The notes beneath the pieces are model-generated. The model worked only from the letters and a program-made list of their open reading frames with translations. It ran no database searches and was not told the origin of the DNA. 64,000 nt of DNA from an uncultured bacterium (GTDB lineage: Bacteria > Bacteroidota > Bacteroidia > Bacteroidales > Rikenellaceae). Each line of letters begins with the position of its first letter. Positions within the stretch are counted from its first letter, which is position 1. Position numbers and translations under genes: made by a program. This document shows, piece after piece, positions 1 through 10,328 of the stretch. The DNA lies in NCBI GenBank assembly GCA_905214725.1, contig CAJMNH010000002.1, positions 1 through 64,000 on the forward strand. The letters are read 5' to 3'.

Positions 1-114
1 ACGAAAGACTGCGCTGTTTCGCACGATCGCTCCGGGCGCGCCGACACCAGTTCGCTCTTATTCCGCCGTTTTCGCAGTGCGACCGTACAGACCTGCGGTC
101 TGCTGAAAGTGTTG

Positions 115-195
115 TCATTCCGAGCAAAGTGAAACGGAGCGCGGGAATCGACTGCTTGGCACGCAGCGTATCACAAACTCCGCATTGCGAAAAAG
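115..195 (+). repeat. Dispersed intergenic repeat, module R1 (long copy)
   Basis: The stretch opens with TCATTCCGAGC and continues through a GGAGCG...GGGAATC core, a CTGCTTGGC segment and a CCGCATTGCG end. Close copies occur at 27873-27947 and 58169-58245, with shorter copies elsewhere. No reading frame spans it. Seen directly; the function is unknown. Confidence 0.7.
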
Positions 196-245
196 CGGAA
201 ACAAGAAGCGAAAAAATCCGCCGACCGGATCGGCACAAAAACAAG

Positions 246-281
246 CGGAGGGTCCGAACTCACGTCCGAACCCTCCGACTA
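246..281 (-). terminator. Intrinsic terminator after dnaK
   Basis: Inverted repeat CGGAGGGT...ACCCTCCG, 15 bases past the dnaK stop on the minus strand, followed by CTTGTTTTTG. Confidence 0.7.
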
Positions 282-296
282 TCTATTAACAATCAA

Positions 297-2228
<1,932 letters not shown>

Positions 2229-2733
2229 AATCTTAATTTATTATTTGTTTTCCAATTTATTCCGTTCTGTCCGTCTCCTCGCGGAGCCTTCACGTGCCGT
2301 AAAACGAGCAAAGGTTATACCAAACGGATTTTCATCCGAAAATATCCGAATGATCCCGCCGCAGCCTGCCAAAAACGCACTTTCGACTGACAAAATGGCG
2401 GTCGGACGGCAACGTACCGACCGCCGGAATGACAGTCCGTACGACAGATACGCAATCCCTGCATCCGACGGAAGATCGCAAAAAACAAAACGCCGTCTCC
2501 CGGAACGCGGTTCGCCGAAAGCGAGGGTTTCCCGACAGCCGCCTACCCGTCCGAAACAATCGCCGGCCGCACGTCATTCGGAATCATTCGAAAAAATAGA
2601 CAGGAAGAGGCGAATCCCGAAAAAATGTCCGTTTTCCGAAATTTGTGCACGGATATTGCCTTCTGGATTTGTAAAATTAAAATTAATATCGTACTTTAGT
2701 AGGTGAAATATCAACTCTAAAACTTATAAAGCT
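2229..2733. other. Intergenic region between dnaK and the HTH gene
   Basis: No convincing gene lies in these roughly 500 bases. A hairpin GGCGGTCGG...CCGACCGCC lies at about 2397-2425. Promoters for the two divergent genes must lie here: a near-match to TAnnTTTG (TAACCTTTG, minus strand) is about 85 bases upstream of dnaK, and TACTTTAG is about 40 bases before the HTH gene. Confidence 0.5.
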
Positions 2734-2976
2734 ATGGTTATTACATTCAATGAGTTGCGCCGTATCAAGGACAAACTGCCCAGCGGCAGCTCGCAACGGA
2801 TAGCGGATGAATTGGGTCTCGACGTGGAAACTGTTCGCAACTATTTCGGCGGAAAGCATTACGATGCCAAAGGCAGCGTCGGCATTCACGTGGAACAGGG
2901 TCCCGACGGCGGGGTTGTAACGCTGGACGATACCACGATCCTCGATGCGGCGATGCGCATTCTCAACCAAAAATAA
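2734..2976 (+). CDS. Small HTH DNA-binding protein
   Basis: An 80-residue protein with a helix-turn-helix-like segment at about residues 20-38 (SSQRIADELGLDVETVRNYF), resembling the first helices of LacI/Xre-type recognition domains. The remainder has a glycine-rich turn and a short acidic C-terminus (LDDTTILDAAMRILNQ). Small proteins of this form are conserved in Bacteroidota without a firm function; DNA binding is inferred from the HTH. It stands alone, with an intrinsic terminator 23 bases after the stop. The ATG follows an AT-rich leader containing TACTTTAG, close to the Bacteroidota -7 box. Confidence 0.8.
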   Translation: MVITFNELRRIKDKLPSGSSQRIADELGLDVETVRNYFGGKHYDAKGSVGIHVEQGPDGGVVTLDDTTILDAAMRILNQK

Positions 2977-2998
2977 TACGACCGGCACGTCAAATTTA

Positions 2999-3028
2999 AC
3001 GGCTCCTTTCAGGGGCCGTCTTTTTTTT
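2999..3028 (+). terminator. Intrinsic terminator after the HTH gene
   Basis: Stem ACGGCTCC/GGGGCCGT with one G-T pair and a short loop, followed by eight T residues on the plus strand. Confidence 0.85.
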
Positions 3029-3247
3029 GGCTCGGCATCGAAAATCGCAGCGCCCCCGCATATTCTTCCGTGCTTTTCGCTCGATCCGACAAGCGATGTC
3101 ATAGCGGACGATCCCGCACTCGCATCGTCGGCTCGGAAAGGATATTTCGCAGCCGGATTCCCTGGCTCCGATCTGCTCCCCATAACGAAATGCGGCGTCC
3201 GCAATGCGGACGCCGCGAAAACACGTTCATTTGCATGCTCCTTTTCT

Positions 3248-3375
3248 CGCCTCGGCAGAGTCCGAGCAAACTCGACTCTGCGCTCGGCTTAACGAAAAAG
3301 TTTGCTTTTTTGCAGTCGTTTTCTGCGCTCGGCATAGCTCGAACAAGTTCGGCTCTGCACTCGGCTTAACGAAAT
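3248..3375. repeat. Dispersed repeat R4, two tandem copies
   Basis: Two imperfect tandem copies, each running CTCGGCA...GAGCAA(G)...TCTGC(A/G)CTCGGCTTAACGAAA. The same unit occurs in the opposite orientation at 28266-28322. It sits just past the end of the leftward FISUMP lipoprotein gene. Confidence 0.65.
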
Positions 3376-3388
3376 GGTTTCTCGACGA

Positions 3389-5269
3389 CTACTTACGCAC
3401 GCAGCGCACATAATGGCCGAAACGCAACGCATGTATCGAGTAAGTAAACTTCGATGAGTCAGGATCGAAGATTAGACGGGTGTTACCGTCATAGAGGCGG
3501 TAGAAGACCAAGCCATCCGTTCCCAAATCCGTCCCTGCGGTCGACGTCCAGAAATAAATTTCGATCAGTGTACCGAATGAATCGGTCGACGAAGCGGGCG
3601 TATAGTACTGCCCGGGCATCGCATCGAAGCCTGTAATGTTCGTCCCGGGGTTCTTCGACCAGCCGCCGCCGGTCGACTTGAGCTTCGAGCCGGTCGCCGT
3701 CGAACCGACGTAGTCGCGCAGCAGCGCCACGTCGTCGGCCGAAGGAACAGACCACCCCTCGGGCGCAAGCCCCTTCTCGTTCTTCACCGCCGCTCCGCTG
3801 TACATCGTTCCATAGACCGATTTCCAATCGGCAGGACTTTCATAGAGATAGATATAGGATCCCGCAGCGTTGTCCCAGTCGGTCGGAATGGCCGATCCGT
3901 CGGCAAAGCGCTCGGCGCGCAGACTCTCGGCCATCCAGTACTGCGTACCGATCTTGGCGATACGATATTCCTCGATCGACGTGCCGCGTACATCGCGCAA
4001 CAGATCGGGCTCGACCGTCGCCGTAACGATACGTCCCTCGGCTTCGAGGGTCAACGACCCGTCTTGGGCAACATAGAACTTCGTCAGCGGCGTCGTACCC
4101 GTACCCGCTTTATAGGTGCAGGTATTCGTCGCCGAATTCCACACCACCGTACCGCCGGTCTCGGTCTCGATTCCCTTCGTCAGATCGGCCTTGCCTTCCA
4201 CCACGGGATAGACGACCGTCATCTGCTGATCGACGCCGTCGGCCGTGCGAATATACTCCCGACAGATCTCGGCGACCTTCGTATCGCCATAAAGGGCGCG
4301 CTGCACATTGCCGCCCGCAAAATCGGTCGGCACGGTAAATTCGACGATCGGCAACTCGGCGACCGTCACCGCAATCGACGCGGCCTTGCTCAGCCCCTTG
4401 TCGTTGAAATAGACCAGCGCAACCTCGCCCGTCAGATCGGCGCAGGCGGCATGTTCGGCCGAAGGAGCCGTCACCGTCAACAGATTCTCCGCATAGAGAA
4501 CTTTCCACTCGTCGGGTTTGTTGACCACCACTTTCGCCACCCCGACGCTTTCTACCGCGAACTCCCGAGTCTGTCCGAAGACGAATTCGGCCGTCTGTTC
4601 GGCGTCGGCGATCGTCAACGAAAAACCGCCGGCGATCGGAATCGTGAGCTGCGTGTCCTTGCCGTCGTTGAGTGTCAGATAGAGATACGCTTCATCGGCA
4701 GTCGCCTGCTTGAAGAAGATCGAGTCGCCCTGGGCCACGATCGGATCGCCTGCCCCGTCGAGCAGACGCTGCGAGGTTTTGCCTCCGTCGTAGCTGATCG
4801 TCCAATACCCTTCCGAATCGACGCCCAGCACAGGCGTCACACCCGAAACGGGAATCTTCTTGCCCTCACCGTCGAGCAGCCAGTCGACTTTGTCGCCGAC
4901 GGTTTTCGTCCAATAATAGACGCCGTCCTCTCCGGTCGAGATGCCGACGACCGGAACGGCGGCGACCGCATCGCTGCCGACAACGGAGGCCGTCGTTCCG
5001 TCCGAGAAGGCGATACGATAACCGCCCTTGCCGTCCGATACGACACTCTCCACATAGAGCCTTCGCTGCAATGTCGTCACAAGTCCCGAAACGGTAACAT
5101 AATCGCTGTTGAGCTGGGCCACCTGCGTTTCGAGCTTCGTCAGGCGACCGTTCAGATCGTCCACGCTTCCGCGCAACTCCGTGTCGTCGTAATCATCGCC
5201 GCAACCGGTCATCGCCGCCAGCAGCAACAGCGCGCATACCATCATCGTTCGACGGACGAGGTTTCGCAT
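3389..5269 (-). CDS. Surface lipoprotein with C-terminal FISUMP domain
   Basis: A 626-residue predicted lipoprotein. The start at 5269 was chosen because MRNLVRRTMM followed by a hydrophobic run and the lipobox AAMTGC makes a clean signal peptide II; an ATG 18 bases upstream would read through a G10 tract. After the Cys comes a short coiled-coil-like segment (DDLNGRLTKLETQVAQLN), then a repeated beta-rich region with motifs such as DGTTASVVGSDAVAAVPVVG and YWTISYDGGKTS. The last ~190 residues form a FISUMP (Fib_succ_major) module with WMAESL, GWSVPSADDVALLRDYVG and the closing YVRCVRK. Such proteins are usually outer-membrane-exposed; adhesion is inference. It is monocistronic, with its own promoter and a G10 tract two bases before the ATG. 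Confidence 0.85.
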   Translation of the reverse strand: MRNLVRRTMMVCALLLLAAMTGCGDDYDDTELRGSVDDLNGRLTKLETQVAQLNSDYVTVSGLVTTLQRRLYVESVVSDGKGGYRIAFSDGTTASVVGSDAVAAVPVVGISTGEDGVYYWTKTVGDKVDWLLDGEGKKIPVSGVTPVLGVDSEGYWTISYDGGKTSQRLLDGAGDPIVAQGDSIFFKQATADEAYLYLTLNDGKDTQLTIPIAGGFSLTIADAEQTAEFVFGQTREFAVESVGVAKVVVNKPDEWKVLYAENLLTVTAPSAEHAACADLTGEVALVYFNDKGLSKAASIAVTVAELPIVEFTVPTDFAGGNVQRALYGDTKVAEICREYIRTADGVDQQMTVVYPVVEGKADLTKGIETETGGTVVWNSATNTCTYKAGTGTTPLTKFYVAQDGSLTLEAEGRIVTATVEPDLLRDVRGTSIEEYRIAKIGTQYWMAESLRAERFADGSAIPTDWDNAAGSYIYLYESPADWKSVYGTMYSGAAVKNEKGLAPEGWSVPSADDVALLRDYVGSTATGSKLKSTGGGWSKNPGTNITGFDAMPGQYYTPASSTDSFGTLIEIYFWTSTAGTDLGTDGLVFYRLYDGNTRLIFDPDSSKFTYSIHALRFGHYVRCVRK

Positions 5270-5271
5270 TT

Positions 5272-5281
5272 CCCCCCCCCC
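5272..5281. repeat. G10 homopolymer in the leader of the FISUMP lipoprotein
   Basis: Ten C on the plus strand (ten G on the coding strand), separated from the lipoprotein ATG at 5269 by only two A. Length variation would change the leader, or the frame if translation begins at 5287. Confidence 0.9.
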
Positions 5282-5287
5282 GTCCAA

Positions 5288-5647
5288 AATAGAGTTGTCC
5301 GAGTTTTTTCATAAGATTATTATTAAAGTAGGTCAATCACAAAAATAGCAATTAATTTCATTTTCACAACATTTCCGTCAAAAAACGACTGTACCGATAC
5401 CTTCCCGAATCGATTCCGCCGACTTTCGGCATGCTCGGAATCGGCAGGCGAAGGCAGGCGGCGACCGTACCGGACGAAAGCCTCCGAACGCTCTGCGACA
5501 TCGGACGGACGGCATCGCTCGTTCCGTCGCCTTTCTGTCCCGCTCTTTTTCGTACACCTCTCCCGCACGCCCTTCGCAGGCCGGCAAATGGCCGGCGATG
5601 GACGACCCAAGACCGACGCCTCGGCGGATACCGGTGACGGATCGCAC
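5288..5647. other. Intergenic region between two leftward lipoprotein genes
   Basis: No supported gene. It holds a -7 box for the downstream FISUMP lipoprotein at 5340-5347 and an AT-rich leader; the rest (about 5400-5640) is GC-rich without recognisable content. Confidence 0.5.
5340..5347 (-). promoter_or_regulatory. Bacteroidota -7 box for the FISUMP lipoprotein
   Basis: TATTTTTG on the minus strand, about 70 bases before the ATG, matching TAnnTTTG. No clear -33 TTTG partner. Confidence 0.45.
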
Positions 5648-5654
5648 AAAAAAA

Positions 5655-5676
5655 GCGGAAGAGAAAACTCTTCCGC
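5655..5676 (-). terminator. Intrinsic terminator after the FKBP-like lipoprotein gene
   Basis: Perfect 9-bp stem GCGGAAGAG/CTCTTCCGC with an AAAA loop, followed on the minus strand by TTTTTTTGTG. Confidence 0.9.
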
Positions 5677-5699
5677 CCGATCCGGCTGCCCGACCGGCC

Positions 5700-7298
5700 T
5701 TATTCTTTGGGCTCGATGTAGATCTCGAAAAGCAGCGGCGAATAGGCGGGAATCTCCGTCGTATAGGTCGTCGTCGTGGAGCTGCTGTCGGTGTAGTCGT
5801 AATTCGAGGAGTAGTAATAGTTGTTGTACAAGCCGCCGTAATAATTGTTGTAGTAGTTGTCGTAATACGAATTGCCGTACATCCCGCCGTAATAATTATT
5901 ATAGTAGTTGTAATAATTGTAGTAGTTGTAATAGTCCAGATAGCTGTTCGACGACGATCCGCCCGACGACGACGATCCGCCGCTCTTACCGGACGCACCG
6001 TAGGCATAGCTCGATGTGGTGACAATCGTCGCCCACTGTCCGTAACGCAACTGCGGAATGCTGTAATACCACGCATAGATGGTTTCCAGCGATGAAGTGT
6101 CGCCCGACTCGGGTACGGTATACTCGTAGGCGCTGCCTTCGCTCTGCACTTCACCGTAGATGAGCTTTTTCACTTCGTCGATATTCGTATCGAAGATGAA
6201 TCCGTCGAGGAAACGACCGATATACCAAATCTTGGCCGTCTCGCTGCTCTTGATCGAATCGCCTTTGTAAGTCCCCTGACCGAAACGTTCGACGAGCGCA
6301 TCGTTGATCTTCTTGTCGAGCGCGGCCATCGGCTCGTTATACGGGAAATAAGGAACCGAATAGGTATCCTTCCAGTTGTAGGTGGCCGCCGGTTCGCGGC
6401 CGGGCGAAAAGACGTGCGAAATATAGAGCTGCGGAACCGTATCCGTGGCCTGGTACCACGTGTATTTATAAGGATCGACGCTCGTGTCGGGCAACTCCGG
6501 CTCCTCGGCGTCGCGCAGCGAACGGCGGACGGAGGAGAGTTTCGGATCGTCCTTATCTTCGTCCTCCACGGGGCAGACCGTGCCGTTATCCTTGACGAAG
6601 GCATCGACCACGTCGCCCTCGTACGCCACCGGATTCGAGACACGACCCGTCACCTTGATATGCAGAATGGCGGGACGATTGGCGTCGAGCGTATACTGCC
6701 CTCCGTATCCGGCGTCGCTGCTGGCGCCCGACGACGAATAGGCCAGCGACGAGGGCAGGTAGAGCATCAACTCCGTGCCGCGTCGCGCCTGCATCCCCTC
6801 TTTCAGCCCGCGGCCGGAAAGCGAATCGAGATAACGTTCGCTGAAATGGAGCGGTTCGCGCAACGCGTAATAGCTGCCTTCGAGCAACGTCGTATAGTCC
6901 GATCCGCTGTAGCGGAAATAGGGAGCATAATAGGTGTAACGGGTGAACGTGCCCTGCTGTTTGGCCTGCACGGCATTGCGCGTCATGCAGATATTGCCGT
7001 TCAGGTCGCGGGCCGTAAATTCGTACTGCACCCAGCAATCGGTCTCGGCGATCAGCGTGTCGGCCTTGTCGGTCGAACCGGCGTCGAGCACGTCGACATA
7101 ATAGGAGAATCCGCGCGCCTCCTGCTTGTTGCCGAGCAATCCCGGGCGATGCAGTTTCATCCACGCGTCGAGCGACCGCTGCTCGATCTTGGCGTAGGAC
7201 TCGCTCGTATCCTTGGCACACGACGCGAAAACGAGGGCGCAGACCGCAGCCGCTGCCCATATTTTTCCGATAGAAAAACGCATAATACTGTTATTCAC
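5700..7298 (-). CDS. Lipoprotein with two FKBP-like domains and a Tyr/Asn-rich insertion
   Basis: A 532-residue predicted periplasmic or outer-membrane lipoprotein (lipobox VFASC near residue 26). Two FKBP-like segments are visible: residues ~130-230 with ELMLYLPSSLAYS...PAILHIKVTG, and the C-terminus with GQWATIVTTSSYAYG...IPAYSPLLFEIYI. In FKBP-type prolyl isomerases these motifs end the catalytic domain, usually separated by a short loop. Here the second pair is separated by about 85 residues dominated by Tyr, Asn, Ser and Gly, in units such as YNYYNYYNYYNNYYGG. Whether the isomerase is active is unknown. The GTG at 7298 directly abuts the upstream stop; an ATG at 7283 (MRFSIGKIW) is an equally good start. 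It is co-transcribed with the smaller FKBP-like gene upstream. Confidence 0.8.
   Translation of the reverse strand: MNNSIMRFSIGKIWAAAAVCALVFASCAKDTSESYAKIEQRSLDAWMKLHRPGLLGNKQEARGFSYYVDVLDAGSTDKADTLIAETDCWVQYEFTARDLNGNICMTRNAVQAKQQGTFTRYTYYAPYFRYSGSDYTTLLEGSYYALREPLHFSERYLDSLSGRGLKEGMQARRGTELMLYLPSSLAYSSSGASSDAGYGGQYTLDANRPAILHIKVTGRVSNPVAYEGDVVDAFVKDNGTVCPVEDEDKDDPKLSSVRRSLRDAEEPELPDTSVDPYKYTWYQATDTVPQLYISHVFSPGREPAATYNWKDTYSVPYFPYNEPMAALDKKINDALVERFGQGTYKGDSIKSSETAKIWYIGRFLDGFIFDTNIDEVKKLIYGEVQSEGSAYEYTVPESGDTSSLETIYAWYYSIPQLRYGQWATIVTTSSYAYGASGKSGGSSSSGGSSSNSYLDYYNYYNYYNYYNNYYGGMYGNSYYDNYYNNYYGGLYNNYYYSSNYDYTDSSSTTTTYTTEIPAYSPLLFEIYIEPKE
5812..5962. repeat. Trinucleotide-rich tract coding for Tyr/Asn repeats
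   Basis: The plus strand is built of gta/gtt/att triplets (TAC, TAT, AAC and AAT codons on the coding strand). It encodes low-complexity YNYY, NNYY and GG(L/M)Y units inside the FKBP-like lipoprotein. Triplet units would expand or shrink in frame. Confidence 0.75.
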
Positions 7299-7955
7299 CT
7301 ATTTCGTTACTTTGTTAATCGTGCAAAAAAACGCCACGGGACTCTCCTTGGGAATCAAACCCACAATCAGTTTCTCTCCGTACGCTTGGTTATAAGTCAT
7401 ATAAAGCTCCACGACGTCCTGCTCGCGGCACCCGATAAAAGCCTCCTGCAAACCGGTAATCGTCGCCCCGCCCCCGATTTGCAACGTAAGCGCACGCGGC
7501 ACGAACTGATCGAACTCATCGAGGATCGGCTCCCCGTAGATGTCACACTCCACCCAGTAGCGGGGATTCAATCCCGCCTCGAACAGCCGGTTGATCACCG
7601 TCGTATCGTTGGAATAGATGCAATCCTCTTTCTGGGGCGCCGCATCGGCCGTAAAACCATAGAGCGAAAACGTGACATCGATACGGCTTCCTTCGCTCAC
7701 TTCGGGCCGCGTCAACCGCTCGGGATTATAGACGTCGGCGATATAGCGGTACGTCGTATTGCCGAAGGTCGAGTAGTACGGAGGATCGTTGTCGAGCGAC
7801 TCGGCGGCATCCTGTTCCGAAAGCAGCCTCGGCGTGTGCTTTCCGGTCAGATACGAAACGATCTTCTCCTGCTGCCGAGGCAGGATATCCTCCTCGTTGC
7901 TGCACGAAACGAACGTTATGAACGCCAACGCACCTATATACCACCGGACTCTCAT
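7299..7955 (-). CDS. FKBP-like peptidyl-prolyl isomerase lipoprotein
   Basis: A 218-residue predicted lipoprotein; MRVRWYIGALAFITFVSC is the signal peptide with its lipobox Cys, which decides the start at 7955 over a longer frame. The C-terminal half has an FKBP-like layout: a chain modifier region, a PRALTLQIGGGATITGLQEA segment resembling the FKBP 'vi.G..eal..m..G' core, and LYMTYNQAYGEKLIVGLIP near the end. The usual AYG...IPP..L.F catalytic end is only partly preserved, so activity is doubtful. The stop is immediately followed by the start of the larger FKBP-like lipoprotein, so both belong to one transcript, probably for folding or binding of envelope proteins. Confidence 0.75.
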   Translation of the reverse strand: MRVRWYIGALAFITFVSCSNEEDILPRQQEKIVSYLTGKHTPRLLSEQDAAESLDNDPPYYSTFGNTTYRYIADVYNPERLTRPEVSEGSRIDVTFSLYGFTADAAPQKEDCIYSNDTTVINRLFEAGLNPRYWVECDIYGEPILDEFDQFVPRALTLQIGGGATITGLQEAFIGCREQDVVELYMTYNQAYGEKLIVGLIPKESPVAFFCTINKVTK

Positions 7956-7970
7956 CGTTATATAATCGTG

Positions 7971-7978
7971 CAAATTTA
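7971..7978 (-). promoter_or_regulatory. -7 box for the FKBP-like lipoprotein operon
   Basis: TAAATTTG on the minus strand, 16 bases before the ATG, matching TAnnTTTG. Confidence 0.45.
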
Positions 7979-8081
7979 TAAAAAATTGCGCAACAACCCT
8001 ACTTTATTTGCAATTTTCCTATCCGAAAGAGACCGTTTCGAGCAAAAAGCAAAGCGGCGCACGACCGATCCGTCAAATGCG

Positions 8082-8852
8082 TCACTTTTTGGAGATAAGG
8101 TATTTCTGCAAGACGGTGCCCAACCGCTCGGGAGGGATGTTCAGGTTGATCCGGCCGTTGTTCGCGATCGAGATGGCTCCCGTCTCCTCGGAGACGACCA
8201 GAATGATCGCATCCGAAATCTCGCTCATGCCGATGGCCGCACGGTGACGCGTGCCGAATGACTTGGGCACGTCGCTCTGCGTCACGGGCAGAATGCAGCG
8301 GGCCGCCACGATCCGGTCGCCCTCGATAACGACGGCGCCGTCGTGCAAAGGCGAATTTTTGAAAAAGATGTTGTGGATCAGCTGGGCCGAAATTTTGGCG
8401 TCAAGGCAGATGCCGCCTTCGGTAATGAGCGACAGATCGCTCTGCTGACCGATGACGATCAGCGCGCCGGTCTTCGTATCGGACATCTCGCGGCAGGCTA
8501 CCACCAGCGGTTGCAGATTGGTCTCGGCCATCTTCGACCCGTGATTGAAGATTCGCGAAATGAAATTGAATCGTTTCTGGCTCATGCCGATTTTCTGGAG
8601 GAACCGGCGTATCTCGGGCTGGAAGACGACGATCAGCGCAATGGCGCCGACGCTGATGATATGGCCCAGAATCGTCGAAAGCAGCTCCATGTTGAGCGTC
8701 TTGACGATCACCCACAGCAAATAGACGATGATGATGCCCGAGATGATGTAAGGGGCGTTCGTTCCCTTGGTGGTCCGATATATCCAATACATGATATACG
8801 CCACGAACAGAATGTCGATCAGGTCGATAAATGTAAACGGTACGAATCCCAT
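8082..8852 (-). CDS. cdaA: Diadenylate cyclase CdaA (c-di-AMP synthase)
   Basis: Membrane-bound enzyme that joins two ATP into cyclic di-AMP, a messenger for osmotic and envelope homeostasis. At 256 residues it has the usual CdaA layout: three N-terminal membrane segments (about 8-24, 35-52, 58-78), a short linker, then the DAC domain. The catalytic motifs are intact: DGA at 171-173 (PLHDGAVV) and RHR at 202-204 (GTRHRAAIG). In this phylum it is often next to folP, which is absent here. Its own -7 box lies about 30 bases upstream, and it is followed by the FKBP-like lipoprotein operon after a gap of about 130 bases. Confidence 0.96.
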   Translation of the reverse strand: MGFVPFTFIDLIDILFVAYIMYWIYRTTKGTNAPYIISGIIIVYLLWVIVKTLNMELLSTILGHIISVGAIALIVVFQPEIRRFLQKIGMSQKRFNFISRIFNHGSKMAETNLQPLVVACREMSDTKTGALIVIGQQSDLSLITEGGICLDAKISAQLIHNIFFKNSPLHDGAVVIEGDRIVAARCILPVTQSDVPKSFGTRHRAAIGMSEISDAIILVVSEETGAISIANNGRINLNIPPERLGTVLQKYLISKK

Positions 8853-8881
8853 AACTGCAAGCGAGCCTTAAATTACGATGA

Positions 8882-8889
8882 CAAAAATA
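8882..8889 (-). promoter_or_regulatory. -7 box for cdaA
   Basis: TATTTTTG on the minus strand, 30 bases before the cdaA ATG. Confidence 0.45.
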
Positions 8890-8895
8890 AGAAAA

Positions 8896-8926
8896 AAATA
8901 CCGACTTCCCGCAGGCGTCGGTATTT
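8896..8926 (-). terminator. Intrinsic terminator after the ompH-like gene
   Basis: Stem AAATACCGAC/GTCGGTATTT with a T-rich continuation (TTTTTCTTATTTTTG) on the minus strand. The T-run overlaps the cdaA -7 box. Confidence 0.8.
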
Positions 8927-8969
8927 TATCGCTCCGATGAACGTTTCCGGCAACCGAGGCCGCCGCAAA

Positions 8970-9551
8970 CTATTTCTTGTCGGCAGCCTTGTCAGTGGCG
9001 TACAGCTCGTTGACCTTGGCCAGCACGATCGGCGTAATGTCGAGCAGCGAGTCGGCATCGACGAGCGACGTGGCGTTGATGATGAGTTTGTATTTCTTGT
9101 CGGCGTTCAACTCCTGCACGGCGCGATGAATCAGATCCTGCGCACGGTTCGTGAAGACATAATTCTCCTCGTCGAGCTTCTGCGCCTCCTTCTGGGCGGT
9201 GGACTGATAGGCGGCCACCCGCTTCTGGATCGATTCCTGCTTCGCCTGCGCATCGGCGGTAGTCATAAGCCCCTTCTGATACTTCTCCTGCAACTGGGCG
9301 GCCTCGTACTGCAACCCCTGCTCCTTCTTGGCCCAGCCCTCCTGCGCCTTCTTGGTTTTCTCCTGAAGCGCGGCGCCTTCGTTCTGGAACAGATCGCTCT
9401 GCGCCAACACGGCCTCCACCTGCACGTAGGCGATATCGCTGCTGCCTATGGCCTGCGCCGGAGCGCTTTCGGCCGGTTGCGTCGCACCGTTGCCCTTGCA
9501 ACCCGCGATCAAAAACATTGCAGCGGCTGCGACGTACAAAATTTTCTTCAT
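8970..9551 (-). CDS. OmpH/Skp-family periplasmic chaperone-like lipoprotein
   Basis: A 193-residue protein of the OmpH (Skp) family, which holds unfolded outer-membrane proteins in the periplasm. The start at 9551 gives the signal MKKILYVAAAAMFLIAGC, so the product is predicted to be a lipoprotein. After a short linker, IAYVQVEAVLAQSDLF matches the first Skp strand, then a long charged helical region (about 70-150, rich in Ala, Gln, Lys and Glu) forms the coiled-coil arms, and the family fold closes with YVFTNRAQDLIHRAVQELNA and an 'iinat.lvda...DiT' motif. It diverges from ruvA, each with its own -7 box. Confidence 0.88.
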   Translation of the reverse strand: MKKILYVAAAAMFLIAGCKGNGATQPAESAPAQAIGSSDIAYVQVEAVLAQSDLFQNEGAALQEKTKKAQEGWAKKEQGLQYEAAQLQEKYQKGLMTTADAQAKQESIQKRVAAYQSTAQKEAQKLDEENYVFTNRAQDLIHRAVQELNADKKYKLIINATSLVDADSLLDITPIVLAKVNELYATDKAADKK

Positions 9552-9613
9552 ACTTTTATTTTTCGTTTTAATTAAAAATTGCTCAAATGCTATCAAAAAG
9601 CCTATAATGGACA

Positions 9614-9621
9614 CAAAGATA
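9614..9621 (-). promoter_or_regulatory. -7 box for the ompH-like gene
   Basis: TATCTTTG on the minus strand, about 63 bases before the ATG at 9551; 13 bases from the oppositely directed ruvA box. Confidence 0.45.
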
Positions 9622-9634
9622 AGAAAAAATTTCA

Positions 9635-9642
9635 TACTTTTG
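9635..9642 (+). promoter_or_regulatory. -7 box for ruvA
   Basis: TACTTTTG on the plus strand, 27 bases before the ruvA ATG, matching TAnnTTTG. Confidence 0.5.
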
Positions 9643-9669
9643 TAACCGCCAAACGATTTCTCGAAAAGA

Positions 9670-10260
9670 ATGTACGAATATATCCAAGGAAAGCTTGCCG
9701 AACTGGCGCCCACCTACGCCGTCGTCGAAACCGGCGGAGTGGGTTACCTGTTCCATATTTCGTTACAGACCTACTCGGAAATCGAGGGCCGGAGCGAAGT
9801 GAAACTCTATGCCCACTTCGTCGTGCGCGAAGACGCGCAGCTCTTCTTCGGCTTTTCGACGAAGACCGAACGCGAACTGTTCCGCCAGCTCATCAGTGTC
9901 TCGGGCGTGGGGGGCAACACGGCGCGGATGATCCTCTCGACCTATTCGCCGCGCGAACTGCAAAGCATCATCACGACTGAAAACGCTGTGCTGCTCAAAA
10001 ACGTCAAGGGGTTAGGGCTGAAAACCGCCCAGAAAATCATCGTCGAACTGAGCGGCAAACTCACGGCGCTGTTCGACGACGACGCGCAACCCCTGCCCGT
10101 CGCAGGCAACGGCGACGCCGTCTACGACGAAGCGACGGCCGCCCTGATCATGCTCGGTTTTCCCAAAGCCGCTTCGGACAAGGTCGTCCGCAGCCTTTTG
10201 AAGGAGCAGCCCGGCATCTCGGTCGAAGAGACCGTCCGCATGTCGCTCAAACGGCTCTAA
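9670..10260 (+). CDS. ruvA: Holliday junction DNA helicase subunit RuvA
   Basis: Subunit of the RuvAB branch-migration complex; tetramers bind the Holliday junction and load the RuvB motor. The 196-residue protein starts MYEYIQGKLAELAPTYAVVE as usual, has the OB-fold N-terminus, the acidic pin region (residues ~50-60), and the two helix-hairpin-helix motifs SGVGGNTARMIL and VKGLGLKTAQKII. A C-terminal RuvB-binding three-helix domain follows a variable linker (about 137-145). ruvB is not adjacent. Downstream, a small membrane peptide gene may share the transcript. Confidence 0.97.
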   Translation: MYEYIQGKLAELAPTYAVVETGGVGYLFHISLQTYSEIEGRSEVKLYAHFVVREDAQLFFGFSTKTERELFRQLISVSGVGGNTARMILSTYSPRELQSIITTENAVLLKNVKGLGLKTAQKIIVELSGKLTALFDDDAQPLPVAGNGDAVYDEATAALIMLGFPKAASDKVVRSLLKEQPGISVEETVRMSLKRL

Positions 10261-10328
10261 CCGCGTCTCCCAATCAACAGCACATGAACATTTAGTCCTT
10301 TTATTATCCTATCCACATTTACATCCGC

